Positions 1 through 9,504 are shown, numbered from the stretch's first letter. The stretch is 64,000 nt of DNA from Ensifer sp. IC4062 (GCF_020193575.1 NZ_JADYVD010000015.1:79783-143782); one strand, 5' to 3'. A program made the numbers and translations. Notes: generated by a model from the letters alone, not told the origin.

Positions 1-46
1 GCACGCCGTTTCAGCGACTGATCTTTTCAGCCCCCGCCCTAGTTGC

Positions 47-1186
47 TCAAGCGGCGCTTGCGCCAGACAACAGCGCGTAATGGCGAGCCGTTTGCCGCTG
101 TTCGGCGAAGGCGAGCCGTTCCACGAGCTCGGCCATCGCATTCAAGGTTGCGGAAGGCTTGGGCTGGCGGCGAATGAAGGAAAGCAGAGCAACCGCCACC
201 GATTGCGGTGTGCCATCCGCGGCTGCGCCCAAGTCCTTTCGCCAGAGAAGCACGGCTTCCGCGAAGGCTTCGCTCACGTCCCGACCAAGCCCGGCACTTT
301 CGAACAGCGCGCGGATCGGATGGACGCGACCACCGGATAGGATCGCCCGTACGCGCTTTTCCGCGACGCCTGAAAGATCAACGATAGCAGCGGAGAAGAA
401 TTCCGTCCTGCCACTGCAGAGCGCGTGGAGGAGGAAGGCGGGCGTCAAACGACCTGCCTCGCGCAGATGCGCGGCGAGTTCCGGCAACTCCTTTTGGGAG
501 GCCGCTTCGATGATAACGAGGGCGGCCGTGTCGCAGGCCTCTCGGGCGACGCGCTGCACCCGCCCTTCGCCGATCGCGGCTTGCACGAGGCCGCAAAGCG
601 TGAGCGCGGCGCCAACCTTCTCGACAAGCGCGTGGCGGGCTTCGCTCGGCAGGTCGGCCCGTGCCAGCAACCGATTGCGCACGGCCGCCGCATGGCCAAG
701 ACGAATAGCAATCCTCTTCAGCGACCGACGCGTCAGCATTGCGCCTTCGTTCTCAAGCAGGATCAGCACCTCCTCCTCGCCGCCGATTTCCGCGATGGCC
801 GCCGCTACGGAGCGGGAAACGACGCTTCGCGCCGCGATCATGCCGCGCGTCTCGGCCGTTCCCCGCGCTGCTAAATCAACGAGGTCTTCATCGGTCAGTA
901 CCGGCGAGCGGGAAATGGCGACATAGGCAATCTCGGGCTGGTCCTCCGCGAGCGCCACGATGATGGCACGGGGAACCGTGGAACAGTCGGCAAGTGCCTC
1001 CACCAAAGAGCGCCGTACCTTCGGCGAGGGATCGTCGAGGAGAAAGGTCATCGCCATTTCAGCAGCGCGCCGGTCAATTCCGTTCGTCTCGGCTTCGATA
1101 TAGGCGCGTCCCAGCGCACTTGCTGCGCGGGCGCGATCGTTCGTTCTCGCCGTTTCCGCCCAGCGAAGAAATGCTTGTATGATCAC
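47..1186 (-). CDS. DUF2336 domain protein with HEAT-like repeats
   Basis: A 379-residue, Ala- and Arg-rich, all-helical protein with no signal peptide or membrane segment. The N-terminal half carries repeated helix pairs (for example DDPSPKVRRSLVEALAD at about residues 51-67), the pattern of HEAT-type repeats. It looks like the DUF2336 family common in Alphaproteobacteria, whose biochemical role is not established; HEAT-type scaffolds usually bind proteins. It is transcribed divergently from the aldolase-like gene, with only about 70 bases between the starts. The 46 bases before its stop hold nothing recognisable. The family is moderately sure and the function is unknown. Confidence 0.75.
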   Translation of the reverse strand: MIIQAFLRWAETARTNDRARAASALGRAYIEAETNGIDRRAAEMAMTFLLDDPSPKVRRSLVEALADCSTVPRAIIVALAEDQPEIAYVAISRSPVLTDEDLVDLAARGTAETRGMIAARSVVSRSVAAAIAEIGGEEEVLILLENEGAMLTRRSLKRIAIRLGHAAAVRNRLLARADLPSEARHALVEKVGAALTLCGLVQAAIGEGRVQRVAREACDTAALVIIEAASQKELPELAAHLREAGRLTPAFLLHALCSGRTEFFSAAIVDLSGVAEKRVRAILSGGRVHPIRALFESAGLGRDVSEAFAEAVLLWRKDLGAAADGTPQSVAVALLSFIRRQPKPSATLNAMAELVERLAFAEQRQTARHYALLSGASAA

Positions 1187-1258
1187 CTATGCCCCACTAG
1201 ACACCGAACAGCCCCAATGTTCGAAGCCTAGCGGTCAAAGGTTTAAGATTGGTTCACC

Positions 1259-1984
1259 ATGTCTGTTAACCGCAAGCAAACCATGAAACCGCTCCTCTTT
1301 CTGCCGGCATCCGCACCGCTCCCTGAGGCGGATATCCTCAGTGCAGTTCAAGCCATCGTCTTCGACCCAACCGGCGCCAACGACGAGCGGGATATAGCGT
1401 CAGAAATAACCACCACGCGTTGCTTCGTTCGGATCGGACCGGTCGAGAACATTACCGAGGCGGATCTCAACAGGGTCCTCGCGTCGGGCATCGACGGCAT
1501 CATCCTTACCGAATGTCGCGGGCCATCCGATATCCAGAAGCTAGATGTGCTGTTGAGGGTTGCCGAAGCGATCGGCGGCAGCGCAGCGGGGAGCGTAGCA
1601 ATTCTGGCGGAATATGCGACGACGCCGGAAAGCGTGTTGTCGCCTCATTCGCTGAAAGGAATGTCGCCACGCCTCAAGGCACTCATCTTCAGCGCGCCAG
1701 CGCTTGCCGCATCCGCCGGTTGCGCGCTGCACGCCGACCAAACGGGCGCGGCATCGGTGATTGTCGCCGGCCGCGCTGCTGCCGTGCTCAGGGCGCGCGA
1801 GGCCGGCATTGCAGCCTTTGACATGCTGCCGGCGGACGCCAATGATGAGGCCGCCGTCAGGCGGTATTGCGCGATGAGTGCGAGGAACGGCTTTTCGGCC
1901 GTGGTCGCACAGTCGCCGCAGCAGGTCGCTCTACTCGATACGGCCTCGCTGTCTTCTCGGAACTCTGACGGTGACGGCCGATAG
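1259..1984 (+). CDS. HpcH/HpaI-CitE type aldolase-like protein
   Basis: A 241-residue protein resembling the TIM-barrel HpcH/HpaI/citrate-lyase beta superfamily. It has the opening LLFLPAS, an internal GIDGIILTECRG strand and a GMSPRLKALIFS segment where the family has its ligand-binding loop. These enzymes make or cleave C-C bonds in hydroxy-acyl-CoA or keto-acid substrates using a divalent metal. The protein is shorter than typical CitE (about 290 residues), and the usual metal-binding Glu/Asp pair is not obvious, so activity is uncertain. A second Met at base 1283 (MKPLLFLPAS) is an equally good start. It stands alone between divergent and convergent neighbours. Confidence 0.65.
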   Translation: MSVNRKQTMKPLLFLPASAPLPEADILSAVQAIVFDPTGANDERDIASEITTTRCFVRIGPVENITEADLNRVLASGIDGIILTECRGPSDIQKLDVLLRVAEAIGGSAAGSVAILAEYATTPESVLSPHSLKGMSPRLKALIFSAPALAASAGCALHADQTGAASVIVAGRAAAVLRAREAGIAAFDMLPADANDEAAVRRYCAMSARNGFSAVVAQSPQQVALLDTASLSSRNSDGDGR

Positions 1985-2013
1985 AGCGGCAACTGCGCAG
2001 ACAGCGATGTGGT

Positions 2014-2616
2014 TCACCGCTTGGGGCGCACCATTTCGAAGACGTCGGCGCCGTCGCAGTAATCCATGTAGCCAAGCCGAGCGAGCGGCCGGACAATCGT
2101 CGGATCAAACCGGCCATCGCGTATCGCTTCTTCACGGATATGAATGCCCACGACCTCGCCGAAGACGACGTAGTTTTCGGAGGTCACGCCGTCGAGGCCC
2201 TTGGGTCGGAATATTTCCGTCATCCGGCATTCGAGTGCCGCGAAAGCCTCACCGACGAAGGGCGCCTTGACGAGCATGCCGTCGAGCGGCGTCAGACCTG
2301 CGATTTCGAACTCACTTTCGCCGCGTGGTGCGGCAACCGAAGTCAGATTGACGGCGGCACTGAGGTTGCGGCTGGCAAAGCTCGCTGTGAATTCGCCGGT
2401 CTCCTCGATGTTGCGCACGGAATCCTTGTAGCTACTCGAGGAGAACATCACGAGCTTCGGGCGATCGCTGATCGCGTTGAAGAAGGAATATGGCGCGAGG
2501 TTCTGCGAGCCGTCCACGGCCCGTGTGCCGATCCAGCCGATCGGCCGCGGGGACACGATTGCCTTAAAGGGATCGTGGGGCAAGCCATGCCGGTTCGCGG
2601 CCGTGTCGTAGAACAT
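2014..2616 (-). CDS. flavin reductase family protein (FMN-binding split barrel)
   Basis: A 200-residue protein of the flavin reductase/flavoredoxin family. The N-terminal signature runs from about residue 16 to 46, with DPFKAIVSPRPIGWIGT followed by a SYKDSVRNIEETGEFT stretch, and the family FMN-binding fold extends through about residue 150. Relatives bind FMN and reduce it with NAD(P)H, often to feed a monooxygenase. Its start codon overlaps the stop of the upstream nitroreductase by one base, so the two are translationally coupled and probably work on related redox substrates. The substrate is not predictable from the sequence. Confidence 0.85.
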   Translation of the reverse strand: MFYDTAANRHGLPHDPFKAIVSPRPIGWIGTRAVDGSQNLAPYSFFNAISDRPKLVMFSSSSYKDSVRNIEETGEFTASFASRNLSAAVNLTSVAAPRGESEFEIAGLTPLDGMLVKAPFVGEAFAALECRMTEIFRPKGLDGVTSENYVVFGEVVGIHIREEAIRDGRFDPTIVRPLARLGYMDYCDGADVFEMVRPKR

Positions 2617-3200
2617 CAGCCTTCTTCTCCGACCCAGGTAACGATATCGGCGAGTTCCGGCCGGGGCCGTTCGGTCGGCGGCACCATGGCCGTGCCGATA
2701 TGAATGAACCCGGCGACCCTTTCGCCCGGCTCGACACCCAGCAAAGAATAGGCCCTCTCGTCAAAGGCGAACCACTCGGTGAGCCAGTTGGAGGCATAAC
2801 CGAGTGCATTCGCGGCCATCAGCAGGTTGAGGCACACAGCGCCAGCCGACATGACCTGCTCCCATTCGGGGATCTTGAAGTGTGGTGCGGCCTTGCTGAC
2901 CACGGCGACGACGACCGGAGCGCGCGTCAACCGTGTCTCTTCCACCTTGATCAGGTCCTCCGGAAGATCCGGCCTGGCGGCGAGCGCCATCTTCTTCAGC
3001 TCGGCGCTGATACGCGCCCTCTCCTCACCGCGGTACACGATGAAACGCCAGGGTGCGAGCTTGCCGTGGTCCGGCACGCGGGAAGCGAGTTTCAGCATCT
3101 CCTCGACCTCCGCCTTGGTCGGGCCGGGAGGGCCCATCTGGAAGGCGGGAATGGACCTGCGCGACGCGAGGTAATCGACAAGTTTTATTTCGGTTTTCAT
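2616..3200 (-). CDS. nitroreductase family oxidoreductase
   Basis: A 194-residue FMN-dependent nitroreductase-fold protein. The N-terminal RRSIPAF matches the family FMN phosphate-binding segment, and [15 protein letters not shown] (about residues 41-55) is the conserved dimer and FMN region. The C-terminal GFIHIGTA is also typical. Relatives, such as the YdjA type that this length suggests, reduce nitro groups, quinones or related compounds with NAD(P)H. It is the first gene of a two-gene unit with the flavin reductase family gene, joined by a one-base overlap. Confidence 0.88.
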   Translation of the reverse strand: MKTEIKLVDYLASRRSIPAFQMGPPGPTKAEVEEMLKLASRVPDHGKLAPWRFIVYRGEERARISAELKKMALAARPDLPEDLIKVEETRLTRAPVVVAVVSKAAPHFKIPEWEQVMSAGAVCLNLLMAANALGYASNWLTEWFAFDERAYSLLGVEPGERVAGFIHIGTAMVPPTERPRPELADIVTWVGEEG

Positions 3201-3300
3201 ATTGCCTGATTTCCACTAATTTGCCGCCGGACCGACAGCCACGAAAATGCCATACCGGCGTCTCAAGTGGAGTCACCCAGTCAGGAAGTCAACTGTTCTC

Positions 3301-4296
3301 ATGCGCGTCCGTCATCGTATTTTTCCGAGTACCGTCGTGGCGATCATGCTCATCAGTGCTGGTGCCGGACATGCGCTCGCAGAAGATCCGACCGATGCCT
3401 TCAAGAGCTTCCCGTCGATTACCGGCACCCGCAAAATGCCGAAGCTCACAAGTTTCAACCCGCTGATTTCCGACCCGACCCAGGGCGGTGAAATCAAGGA
3501 CGTGAAGCTTGAGGCGTTGCTGACGGCGAAAGGGCAACCGGTTGAATCGGGCCTGACGTGGCGGGTGTTCAGCCCGATTCCCGGCAGCGACGGAAAGCTG
3601 CCGCTGCTCGCGACCTCCGAAGGCGGCTCGACCGCTTTCACTCTCGTACCCGGCGAATACTTCGTCAATGTCGCGTTCGGCCGGGCCGGCGCTACGCGGA
3701 AGATCCGCGTTCCCGAACAAGGCACGCTCGACAAGCAGGTGCTGGTGCTCGACGCCGGCGGCGTCACGCTCAATGCCGTTTCCGGCAGCGACGTCCGCAT
3801 CCCGCCGAACGAACTCAGTTTTTCAATCTTTTCCTCCGACGTGAAGGAAGACGGAGAGCGGGCTCTCATCGTCGCCGACGTCAAGCCCAACACCGTCATC
3901 CGGCTCAATGCCGGAACCTATCACGTCGTCTCTGATTATGGCTCGGTCAATGCCGTGATCCGCGCCGACATTCAGGTGGAAGCCGGCAAATTGACCGAGG
4001 CAACGATCCAGCACCGCGCGGCAAAACTGACGTTAAAGCTCGTCTCCGAGGCGGGCGGCGAAGCGATCGCCGATACGGCCTGGTCGATTCTCACCTCCTC
4101 AGGCGACGTCGTCAGCGAAAGCGTCGGTGCATTTCCGACGCTCGTTCTCGCCGAGGGCGGCTACACCGCCGTGGCACGCAACAAGGACAAGATCTATCAG
4201 CGCGATTTCACCGTGAAGGCCGGCGTCAACACCGATGTGGAAGTGCTGCTGAACGGGAACGACGCGGCCAATACGACCGCGGAAGCGCAAGACTGA
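3301..4296 (+). CDS. exported protein with repeated beta-rich modules
   Basis: 331 residues from the ATG at 3301; an upstream in-frame ATG at 3247 would add 18 residues but spoil the signal peptide. Residues 1-26 form a Sec-type signal ending near AGHALA, so the product is likely periplasmic. The mature part has at least three related beta modules, each built around a G-x-Y-x-V type strand (PGEYFVNVAFG, AGTYHVVSDYG, EGGYTAVARNK) followed by a strand pair. This suggests Ig-like or carboxypeptidase-regulatory-like domains. No catalytic motif is visible and I do not recognise the family by name. Confidence 0.75.
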   Translation: MRVRHRIFPSTVVAIMLISAGAGHALAEDPTDAFKSFPSITGTRKMPKLTSFNPLISDPTQGGEIKDVKLEALLTAKGQPVESGLTWRVFSPIPGSDGKLPLLATSEGGSTAFTLVPGEYFVNVAFGRAGATRKIRVPEQGTLDKQVLVLDAGGVTLNAVSGSDVRIPPNELSFSIFSSDVKEDGERALIVADVKPNTVIRLNAGTYHVVSDYGSVNAVIRADIQVEAGKLTEATIQHRAAKLTLKLVSEAGGEAIADTAWSILTSSGDVVSESVGAFPTLVLAEGGYTAVARNKDKIYQRDFTVKAGVNTDVEVLLNGNDAANTTAEAQD

Positions 4297-4344
4297 CGCG
4301 AAGGGTCGCCCTGCTTGTTCCTAGCGGGATCTGCTGACGCTACG

Positions 4345-5182
4345 TCAACCGGCGCGCTGCAGGAGACGGCGACGCGGCGGCGCCATTGAGAAGACGGCAT
4401 TATAGATCCGGGCGAGCAAGTCTTTGCGATCGCCATAGGCGCACAATTCTTCCCAGGCAAGGACACGGCCGACACGAGCGTCAATCGTTGTACCCGACAG
4501 CCGTCGGAATTCGCGGATCAGCAATGAAATCCTCAGTGTCAGCGAAACCTTGCTGGCGAGATGAAAGAGCCGCCCGTTCTGCCCCTCGAAGTAGATCGGA
4601 ATGACGCTCGCACGGGCAGCCTGAATCAATCTCGCCGGAAACATCTTCCACGGCAGATCCTCGGCTTTGCCGAACCCCCCTCTTTGCCGTCGCAACGCCG
4701 CCGGCGGGAAAAACAACGATGGTGACCCCCTCCTTCAACAGCCGCACCGCCTCGTGCCGGGTCGCCATGTTGAGCGCCAGCGACTCCTTGGTCTCCTCGA
4801 ACGATACAGGGAGTGAATAAGGTGCCATCTCAGGAACCTTGAGGAGTTGGTTGTGGATCAACACCCGGAACGGGCGCCCGAGTTGTTCCGCAAGAGAAAG
4901 AACGGCAATACCATCGCCGATGCCGAAAGGATGATTGGCGACGACGACGAGCGGCGTGTCCGGCACGTGGCGCGGCGGTCATTCGCCCTGGACTCGCATG
5001 CGCACGTCGATCAACTGCAGCATGTCGCCGAAGACACGATCGCTCTTGCCGGCGTAGCGGTTGCGACCGGACAGGCCCTCGACGGAGCGAATGAACCAGC
5101 GCCTCAGGCGCGGATCATTCTCATTCGCATAGGACAATTCTTTGAACAGCACGGACGCCGGCTTCATCCCTTGCCCGCCCAT
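4345..5182 (-). pseudogene. broken lysophospholipid acyltransferase-like gene
   Basis: Read together, three minus-strand segments make one acyltransferase-like protein of about 279 residues. Segment one (5182 to 4982) ends in an in-frame TGA at 4979-4981. The same frame continues straight on with PPRHVPDTPLVVVANHPFG, which contains the NHPxG..DG active-site motif of the PlsC/hemolysin-type acyltransferases, then VVFPAGG. At a run of six C (4675-4680, six G on the coding strand) the frame shifts by one, and the family-like remainder (PWKMFPARLIQAARASVIPIYFEGQNGR) continues to 4345. Removing one G restores the frame. Two independent lesions favour a real pseudogene over a sequencing error. Confidence 0.75.
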
Positions 5183-5245
5183 GCTGGGCGGCGCTTCTAG
5201 CCGGAATAGTCCCGGAACAATACAGTTTTCTGACAGGACGAAGAT

Positions 5246-5265
5246 CCCGGGGCGTCAGCCCCGGG
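5246..5265. terminator. GC-rich hairpin at the end of thrS
   Basis: CCCGGGGC and GCCCCGGG form a perfect 8-bp stem around a 4-base loop, overlapping the thrS stop codon. The plus strand is followed by a pyrimidine-rich T tract, while the minus strand lacks a clean one. It could stop thrS transcription or simply be a stability hairpin. Confidence 0.5.
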
Positions 5266-7237
5266 CTTTCTTTTCCGCCTTGCGCTGGAGGTCCGGCGCC
5301 ATCGCTTCCGCCGAGAGCGAAACGATGGCTTCGTCGAGCGACATCGCGGTCTGCGCCTGCGAGCCGAGGCGACGGATGTTGACTGAACGCTCCTCCGCCT
5401 CGCGCTTGCCGCAGACGACGATCACGGGCACCTTCGTCACCGAGTGCTCACGGACCTTGTAGTTGATCTTCTCGTTGCGGAAGTCCGTTTCCACGGTAAG
5501 TCCCGCCTCACGCAGAAGCGCTGCCACCTCGCGGCCGTAGTCGTCAGCCTCGGACGTGATCGTCGCCACCACCACCTGTAACGGCGAGATCCAGAGCGGC
5601 ATGTGACCGGCAAAGTTTTCGATCAGGATGCCGAGGAAACGCTCCATCGAGCCGCAAATGGCCCGATGAATCATAACTGGCTGGCGCTTTTCCGAATCCT
5701 TGTCGATGTAGAAGGCACCGAACCGCTCCGGCAGGTTGAAGTCGACCTGGGTCGTTCCGCACTGCCATTCACGGCCGATTGCGTCCTTCAGCGTGTATTC
5801 GAACTTCGGACCGTAGAACGCCCCCTCACCTGGCAGGATGCCGGTCTTGATGCGCCCTTCGGACTGCGCCTCGATCGTCTTCAAGACGTCCGTCATCACA
5901 GACTCGGCACGATCCCAAAGGGCATCGGACCCGACGCGCTTGTCCGGCCGCGTCGACAGCTTGACGACAATTTCCTTGAAGCCAAAGTCCTCGTAGACCG
6001 ACAGGATGAGGTCGTTGATACGCAGGCATTCGGCCGCCATCTGCTCGTCCGTGCAGAAGACATGCGCGTCATCCTGCGTGAAGCCGCGCACGCGCATCAG
6101 ACCGTGAAGCGCGCCCGACGGCTCGTAACGGTGGACGTTTCCGAACTCGGCGAGCCGGACCGGCAATTCGCGGTAGGACTTCAGGCCATGCTTGAAGATC
6201 TGGATGTGCCCCGGGCAATTCATTGGCTTCAAGGCAAAGACGCGGTCGTCGTCCGTCTCGTCGCCGGCAACGGTCACCTTGAACATATTATCGCGATACC
6301 AGCCCCAGTGGCCCGAGGTTTCCCAGAGCGATTTGTCCAGCACCTGTGGCGCGTTGACTTCCTGATAGGTGTTGCCCAGCCGCCGACGCATATAGGCGAC
6401 CAGCGTCTGGAACATGCGCCAGCCCTTGCCGTGCCAGAAGACGACGCCAGGGCCCTCCTCCTGGAAATGGAAGAGATCCATTTCGCGGCCGAGGCGGCGA
6501 TGGTCGCGCTTTTCGGCTTCGGCAAGCACGTGCAGATATTGATCGAGCTCTTCCTGCGTCTGCCATGCCGTGCCGTAGATGCGCGTCAGCATCGGATTGT
6601 TGCTGTCGCCGCGCCAATAGGCGCCGGCGACCTTCATCAGCTTGAAGGCCGTGCCGATCTGGCCCGTCGAGGCCATGTGCGGTCCGCGGCAGAGATCGAA
6701 CCAGTCACCCTGGTAGTAGATCTTCAGGTCCTGACCTTCGGGAATCGCGTCAACGAGTTCGACCTTGTAATTCTCGCCCTTGGCGGCAAAAACCTCCTTC
6801 GCCTTCTCGCGCGACCAGATCTCCTTGGTGAAGGGTTTATTGCGCGCGATGATTTCCTTCATCTTCTTCTCGATGACAGGCAGGTCGTCGGGCGTGAAGG
6901 GTTCGTTCTTGGCGAAGTCGTAATAGAAGCCGTTATCGATGACAGGACCGATGGTCACCTGCGTTCCCGGCCACAGTTCCTGTACCGCCTCGGCCATGAC
7001 GTGGGCGGCGTCGTGACGGATCAGCTCGAGCGAGCGCTTGTCTTCGCGCGTGACTATCTCGATTCGGCCATCGGTCACGGTGTCCGAAAGATCGCGCAGC
7101 TCGCCATCGAGCGCGATCGCGACAGCCTTCTTGGCGAGCGACTTCGAAATCGACTCAGCCACATCGCGACCGGTCGTGCTGGCAGCGAATTCGCGCACGG
7201 AGCCATCAGGAAATGTAAGGGAAACGGTATGCGACAT
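5255..7237 (-). CDS. thrS: threonyl-tRNA synthetase
   Basis: A full-length 660-residue class II aminoacyl-tRNA synthetase that charges tRNA-Thr in the cytoplasm. In order it has an N-terminal TGS domain (about 1-62); an editing domain with the HxxxH (H75, H79) and C183RGPH187 zinc-like motif that removes mischarged serine; a catalytic core with motif 2 and the zinc ligand C341 (MNCPGH); and a C-terminal anticodon-binding domain from about residue 555. The gene stands alone with about 130 bases upstream. No T-box or other leader is visible, as expected outside Firmicutes. Confidence 0.97.
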   Translation of the reverse strand: MSHTVSLTFPDGSVREFAASTTGRDVAESISKSLAKKAVAIALDGELRDLSDTVTDGRIEIVTREDKRSLELIRHDAAHVMAEAVQELWPGTQVTIGPVIDNGFYYDFAKNEPFTPDDLPVIEKKMKEIIARNKPFTKEIWSREKAKEVFAAKGENYKVELVDAIPEGQDLKIYYQGDWFDLCRGPHMASTGQIGTAFKLMKVAGAYWRGDSNNPMLTRIYGTAWQTQEELDQYLHVLAEAEKRDHRRLGREMDLFHFQEEGPGVVFWHGKGWRMFQTLVAYMRRRLGNTYQEVNAPQVLDKSLWETSGHWGWYRDNMFKVTVAGDETDDDRVFALKPMNCPGHIQIFKHGLKSYRELPVRLAEFGNVHRYEPSGALHGLMRVRGFTQDDAHVFCTDEQMAAECLRINDLILSVYEDFGFKEIVVKLSTRPDKRVGSDALWDRAESVMTDVLKTIEAQSEGRIKTGILPGEGAFYGPKFEYTLKDAIGREWQCGTTQVDFNLPERFGAFYIDKDSEKRQPVMIHRAICGSMERFLGILIENFAGHMPLWISPLQVVVATITSEADDYGREVAALLREAGLTVETDFRNEKINYKVREHSVTKVPVIVVCGKREAEERSVNIRRLGSQAQTAMSLDEAIVSLSAEAMAPDLQRKAEKKARG

Positions 7238-7367
7238 TATGATCTCCTATCCAGTCCCGCCAACGAATGCGGGTGGTATGGTTGCCGACTTCTGCATGGC
7301 TGCAGCCGCCGATTATTGACGCGCGCCTGATAAATGTTTTTGACGGTCGAGTAAAGGAGCGGCCCAT

Positions 7368-7907
7368 TCAGTCGGGCAGCATGTCGCGCAGAACGCGCAC
7401 CGTGTTCCAGTTGCGGAACGTACCGATGCCCAGCCGCTTGGTGGTCAGGACGCCAAGCAGCTTCGATTCGCTGGCCTTTCCGCCAAAATCCACCCAGAGG
7501 TCACCACCGACGATTTCCATCCGCTCACCCCGCGAACAATGGCCGCGGAACATTTCGAGCACGTCGGAGTGGAGTGGTGAGCGCATCACCCGAACATGAA
7601 CCCGCGTCGGATCTGCCTCGCTTTCGGCGGGAAACGGGTTACCAGCGGCGAGCTTCCGCCAATCCTCGCCAGCCCGCGCGATAATGTCGACGTGGCGGCC
7701 AAACGTCACGGCAAACGTCGATTCCATCTCGGCCTCGATGTCGGCAATGGGCTGCTCGGGCGCGTCGAAAACAATATTGCCCGTGGCGACAAGGGTGCGT
7801 GGTGCATGATAGCCGAGCCGCTCCGCCATGGCCCGCAGGTCAGTCATGACGACACGCCGCTTGTCCCTAAGGATAATGCTATAGAGCACGGCCACATAGC
7901 TCTTCAT
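7368..7907 (-). CDS. DUF1697 family protein
   Basis: A 179-residue soluble protein matching DUF1697. It opens with a YVAVLYSIILRDKRRVVMTDLRAM segment and has LVATGNIVF, a strand signature of this family. The C-terminal RNWNTVRVLRDML is also typical. The fold is a ferredoxin-like pair and the function is unknown. It is the last gene of a minus-strand run after the IscU-like, yidD and DUF2267 genes, with short gaps that suggest one transcript. Confidence 0.8.
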   Translation of the reverse strand: MKSYVAVLYSIILRDKRRVVMTDLRAMAERLGYHAPRTLVATGNIVFDAPEQPIADIEAEMESTFAVTFGRHVDIIARAGEDWRKLAAGNPFPAESEADPTRVHVRVMRSPLHSDVLEMFRGHCSRGERMEIVGGDLWVDFGGKASESKLLGVLTTKRLGIGTFRNWNTVRVLRDMLPD

Positions 7908-7922
7908 CCTGCCGCCGCCCCG

Positions 7923-8342
7923 CTACGCCCGCCAGAAATCGGTCGCACCTGCGGGCAGCCGGGCCAGCACGCGATCCAGCGTCGCTTCGTCAACGTTCCG
8001 ACGCAACGCCGCCGCAACATCAGCGATTGCGGTATCCGGCGAAAGATTGTGATCGGGGCGAAGCGATTGCACCTCGCGTGTCATGGCAAAGCGACCGGCG
8101 AAGGGCATCTGCGGTTCCTCCAGATCCCAGTCGGCGACAAAGATCGCCCGAAGCACCGGCGGCAAGACATTTGCGAAAAGCAGCGCGTCGGGAACATCGA
8201 GGCGGCGGCGGAAAGTCTGCAAGACCGCCTGCACCATGGTATAGGCCTGATTGGTGGTCTGAAGACCGGCGATCTCGCGCACATCCAGAATAAACCGGTC
8301 GAAATCGGCAGAAGCCTGCCGGTATTCCATTGGTATCGTCAC
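7923..8342 (-). CDS. DUF2267 family protein
   Basis: A 139-residue soluble helical protein of the DUF2267 type. Recognisable parts are the TNQAYTMVQAVLQTFRRRL segment and DALLFANVLPPVLRAIFVADW, followed by a second helical half (DVAAALRRNVDEATLDRVLARLP). The family is widespread in bacteria and its function is unknown. It lies 21 bases downstream of yidD and 15 bases upstream of the DUF1697 gene in the same minus-strand cluster. Confidence 0.8.
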   Translation of the reverse strand: MTIPMEYRQASADFDRFILDVREIAGLQTTNQAYTMVQAVLQTFRRRLDVPDALLFANVLPPVLRAIFVADWDLEEPQMPFAGRFAMTREVQSLRPDHNLSPDTAIADVAAALRRNVDEATLDRVLARLPAGATDFWRA

Positions 8343-8363
8343 GGCTGCCGAGCCTCCTTTCGT

Positions 8364-8714
8364 CTAGTGCCAATAGCGCCATGGCGCATACCAGGTCTGG
8401 CGTGATCTCAGCTCTTCCGGCACAGGATCGAATCCATGGGTTCCGCCAGGACCGCATCGCGCCACGCGAAAGAGCGTCATCCAGCCCCCGGCCCAGAGGC
8501 CGTGGCGGGCAATCGCCTCGAACCCATATTCAGAGCAGGTCGGCAGATGCCGGCAGGAGTTGCCGATGTAGCTCGACAGCGTCAGCTGATACGCACGAAC
8601 AAGAGCGATGCCGAAGAGCCGCCCCGGCGTCTTGCGAAACGGCCCGGACCAGTTCCGTCCCTTCGTGCGAACCGCCGGCCGGACAGCATGATCGTGGTGA
8701 GACTCAGCGCACAT
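8364..8714 (-). CDS. yidD: membrane protein insertion efficiency factor YidD
   Basis: A 116-residue member of the YidD family. The core RAYQLTLSSYIGNSCRHLPTCSEYGFEAIARHGLWAGGWMTLFRVARCGPGG (about residues 36-87) contains the family Cys residues and the C-S-x-Y pattern. YidD is a small membrane-associated protein that helps YidC insert inner-membrane proteins. Usually it sits between rnpA and yidC; here it is instead three bases downstream of an IscU-like scaffold gene, an arrangement found in rhizobia. Confidence 0.92.
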   Translation of the reverse strand: MCAESHHDHAVRPAVRTKGRNWSGPFRKTPGRLFGIALVRAYQLTLSSYIGNSCRHLPTCSEYGFEAIARHGLWAGGWMTLFRVARCGPGGTHGFDPVPEELRSRQTWYAPWRYWH

Positions 8715-8717
8715 TGC

Positions 8718-9164
8718 TCAGACTGCGGCTGCGAGCCGCCTTGCTTCGATCTGGCCAATGGCGTCGACCACCGCATCGAAGGTGAGCATGGTCGAGGCAT
8801 GTCGCGCCTTGTAGTCCCGAACGGGTCTCAGGAAACGCATGTCCTCGAAGCGGCCGGACGGGCCTTCGCCATCCGCCTTCAACATGGCCAGCATCTCCTC
8901 TCGGGCTCTTCGGATTTCACCGGCGTTCGCGCCGACGACATGGCGGGCCATGATCGACGACGAAGCCTGCCCAAGGGCGCAAGCCTTGACGTCATGGGCA
9001 AAGTCGGTCACGACGTCGCCCTCCATCTTTAGCCAGATCCTTACTTTCGAGCCGCACAGCTTCGAATGTGCCGCCGCTTCGGCGTCAGCGTTCGCCAACA
9101 TCCCGATGCGAGGGATGTTGCCAGCGAACTCGAGAATTCTGTTGTTGTAGATGTCATCCATCAT
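8718..9164 (-). CDS. IscU/NifU-N-like iron-sulfur scaffold protein
   Basis: A 148-residue protein of the IscU/NifU N-terminal fold, beginning YNNRILEFAGNI. Two of the three cluster-ligand cysteines are present (KLCGS, Cys37, and KACALGQASSS, Cys62). The third ligand site, normally Cys in the SufU/IscU motif, reads YKARHAST here, with His in its place. Relatives hold nascent Fe-S clusters. The sequence suggests a divergent scaffold rather than the main IscU. It heads the cluster with yidD. Confidence 0.8.
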   Translation of the reverse strand: MMDDIYNNRILEFAGNIPRIGMLANADAEAAAHSKLCGSKVRIWLKMEGDVVTDFAHDVKACALGQASSSIMARHVVGANAGEIRRAREEMLAMLKADGEGPSGRFEDMRFLRPVRDYKARHASTMLTFDAVVDAIGQIEARRLAAAV

Positions 9165-9486
9165 TTGACGCGATCCGGCTCATTTTTCGCGGTTTTGGGT
9201 AATTGGCGCATGATTTTCTCCGGTACACAGTAAAAAAGCACCGCACTGCACATTCGGCCTCTTTCATCCATGTGGCACCATACTATATGCTATGTCGTGT
9301 TGGGGCGACAGTTCCGCAAGGGAGCATCAAGTCGCCTGTTGTTTGGGAAACCGTGCCGGACGGTCCAGTGCACTGCTAAGCCAGGACCCGAAAGCCCCGG
9401 AGCCCGCCAACGGAACCCAAGCCTGCAGGGTTAGGCGAATGGCCAGTGGCGAGTTGTCCGAAAGATAAAACGTCAGCAATCCCGTA
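9165..9486. other. intergenic region upstream of folE (candidate structured leader)
   Basis: About 320 bases without a gene between the divergent IscU-like gene and folE. The folE-proximal half can fold: GCCT and AGGC (9421-9436) close one hairpin, and AGCAAT with ATTGCT (9475-9491) form a perfect 6-bp hairpin directly before the AAAGGGG ribosome site. Alphaproteobacterial folE genes can carry a THF-II (folE motif) riboswitch, so a regulatory leader is plausible. I could not match the consensus by eye. Confidence 0.3.
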
Positions 9487-9504
9487 TTGCTTAAAGGGGC
9501 CATT

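Noticed and set aside
5603..7330. Long plus-strand frame (575 codons) opposite thrS
   Set aside because: It mirrors thrS in the antisense frame. GC-rich codon bias keeps antisense frames open; the translation has no family features.
7238..7367. T-box leader of thrS
   Set aside because: The conserved T-box sequence is absent, and T-box control of thrS is not expected in Alphaproteobacteria.
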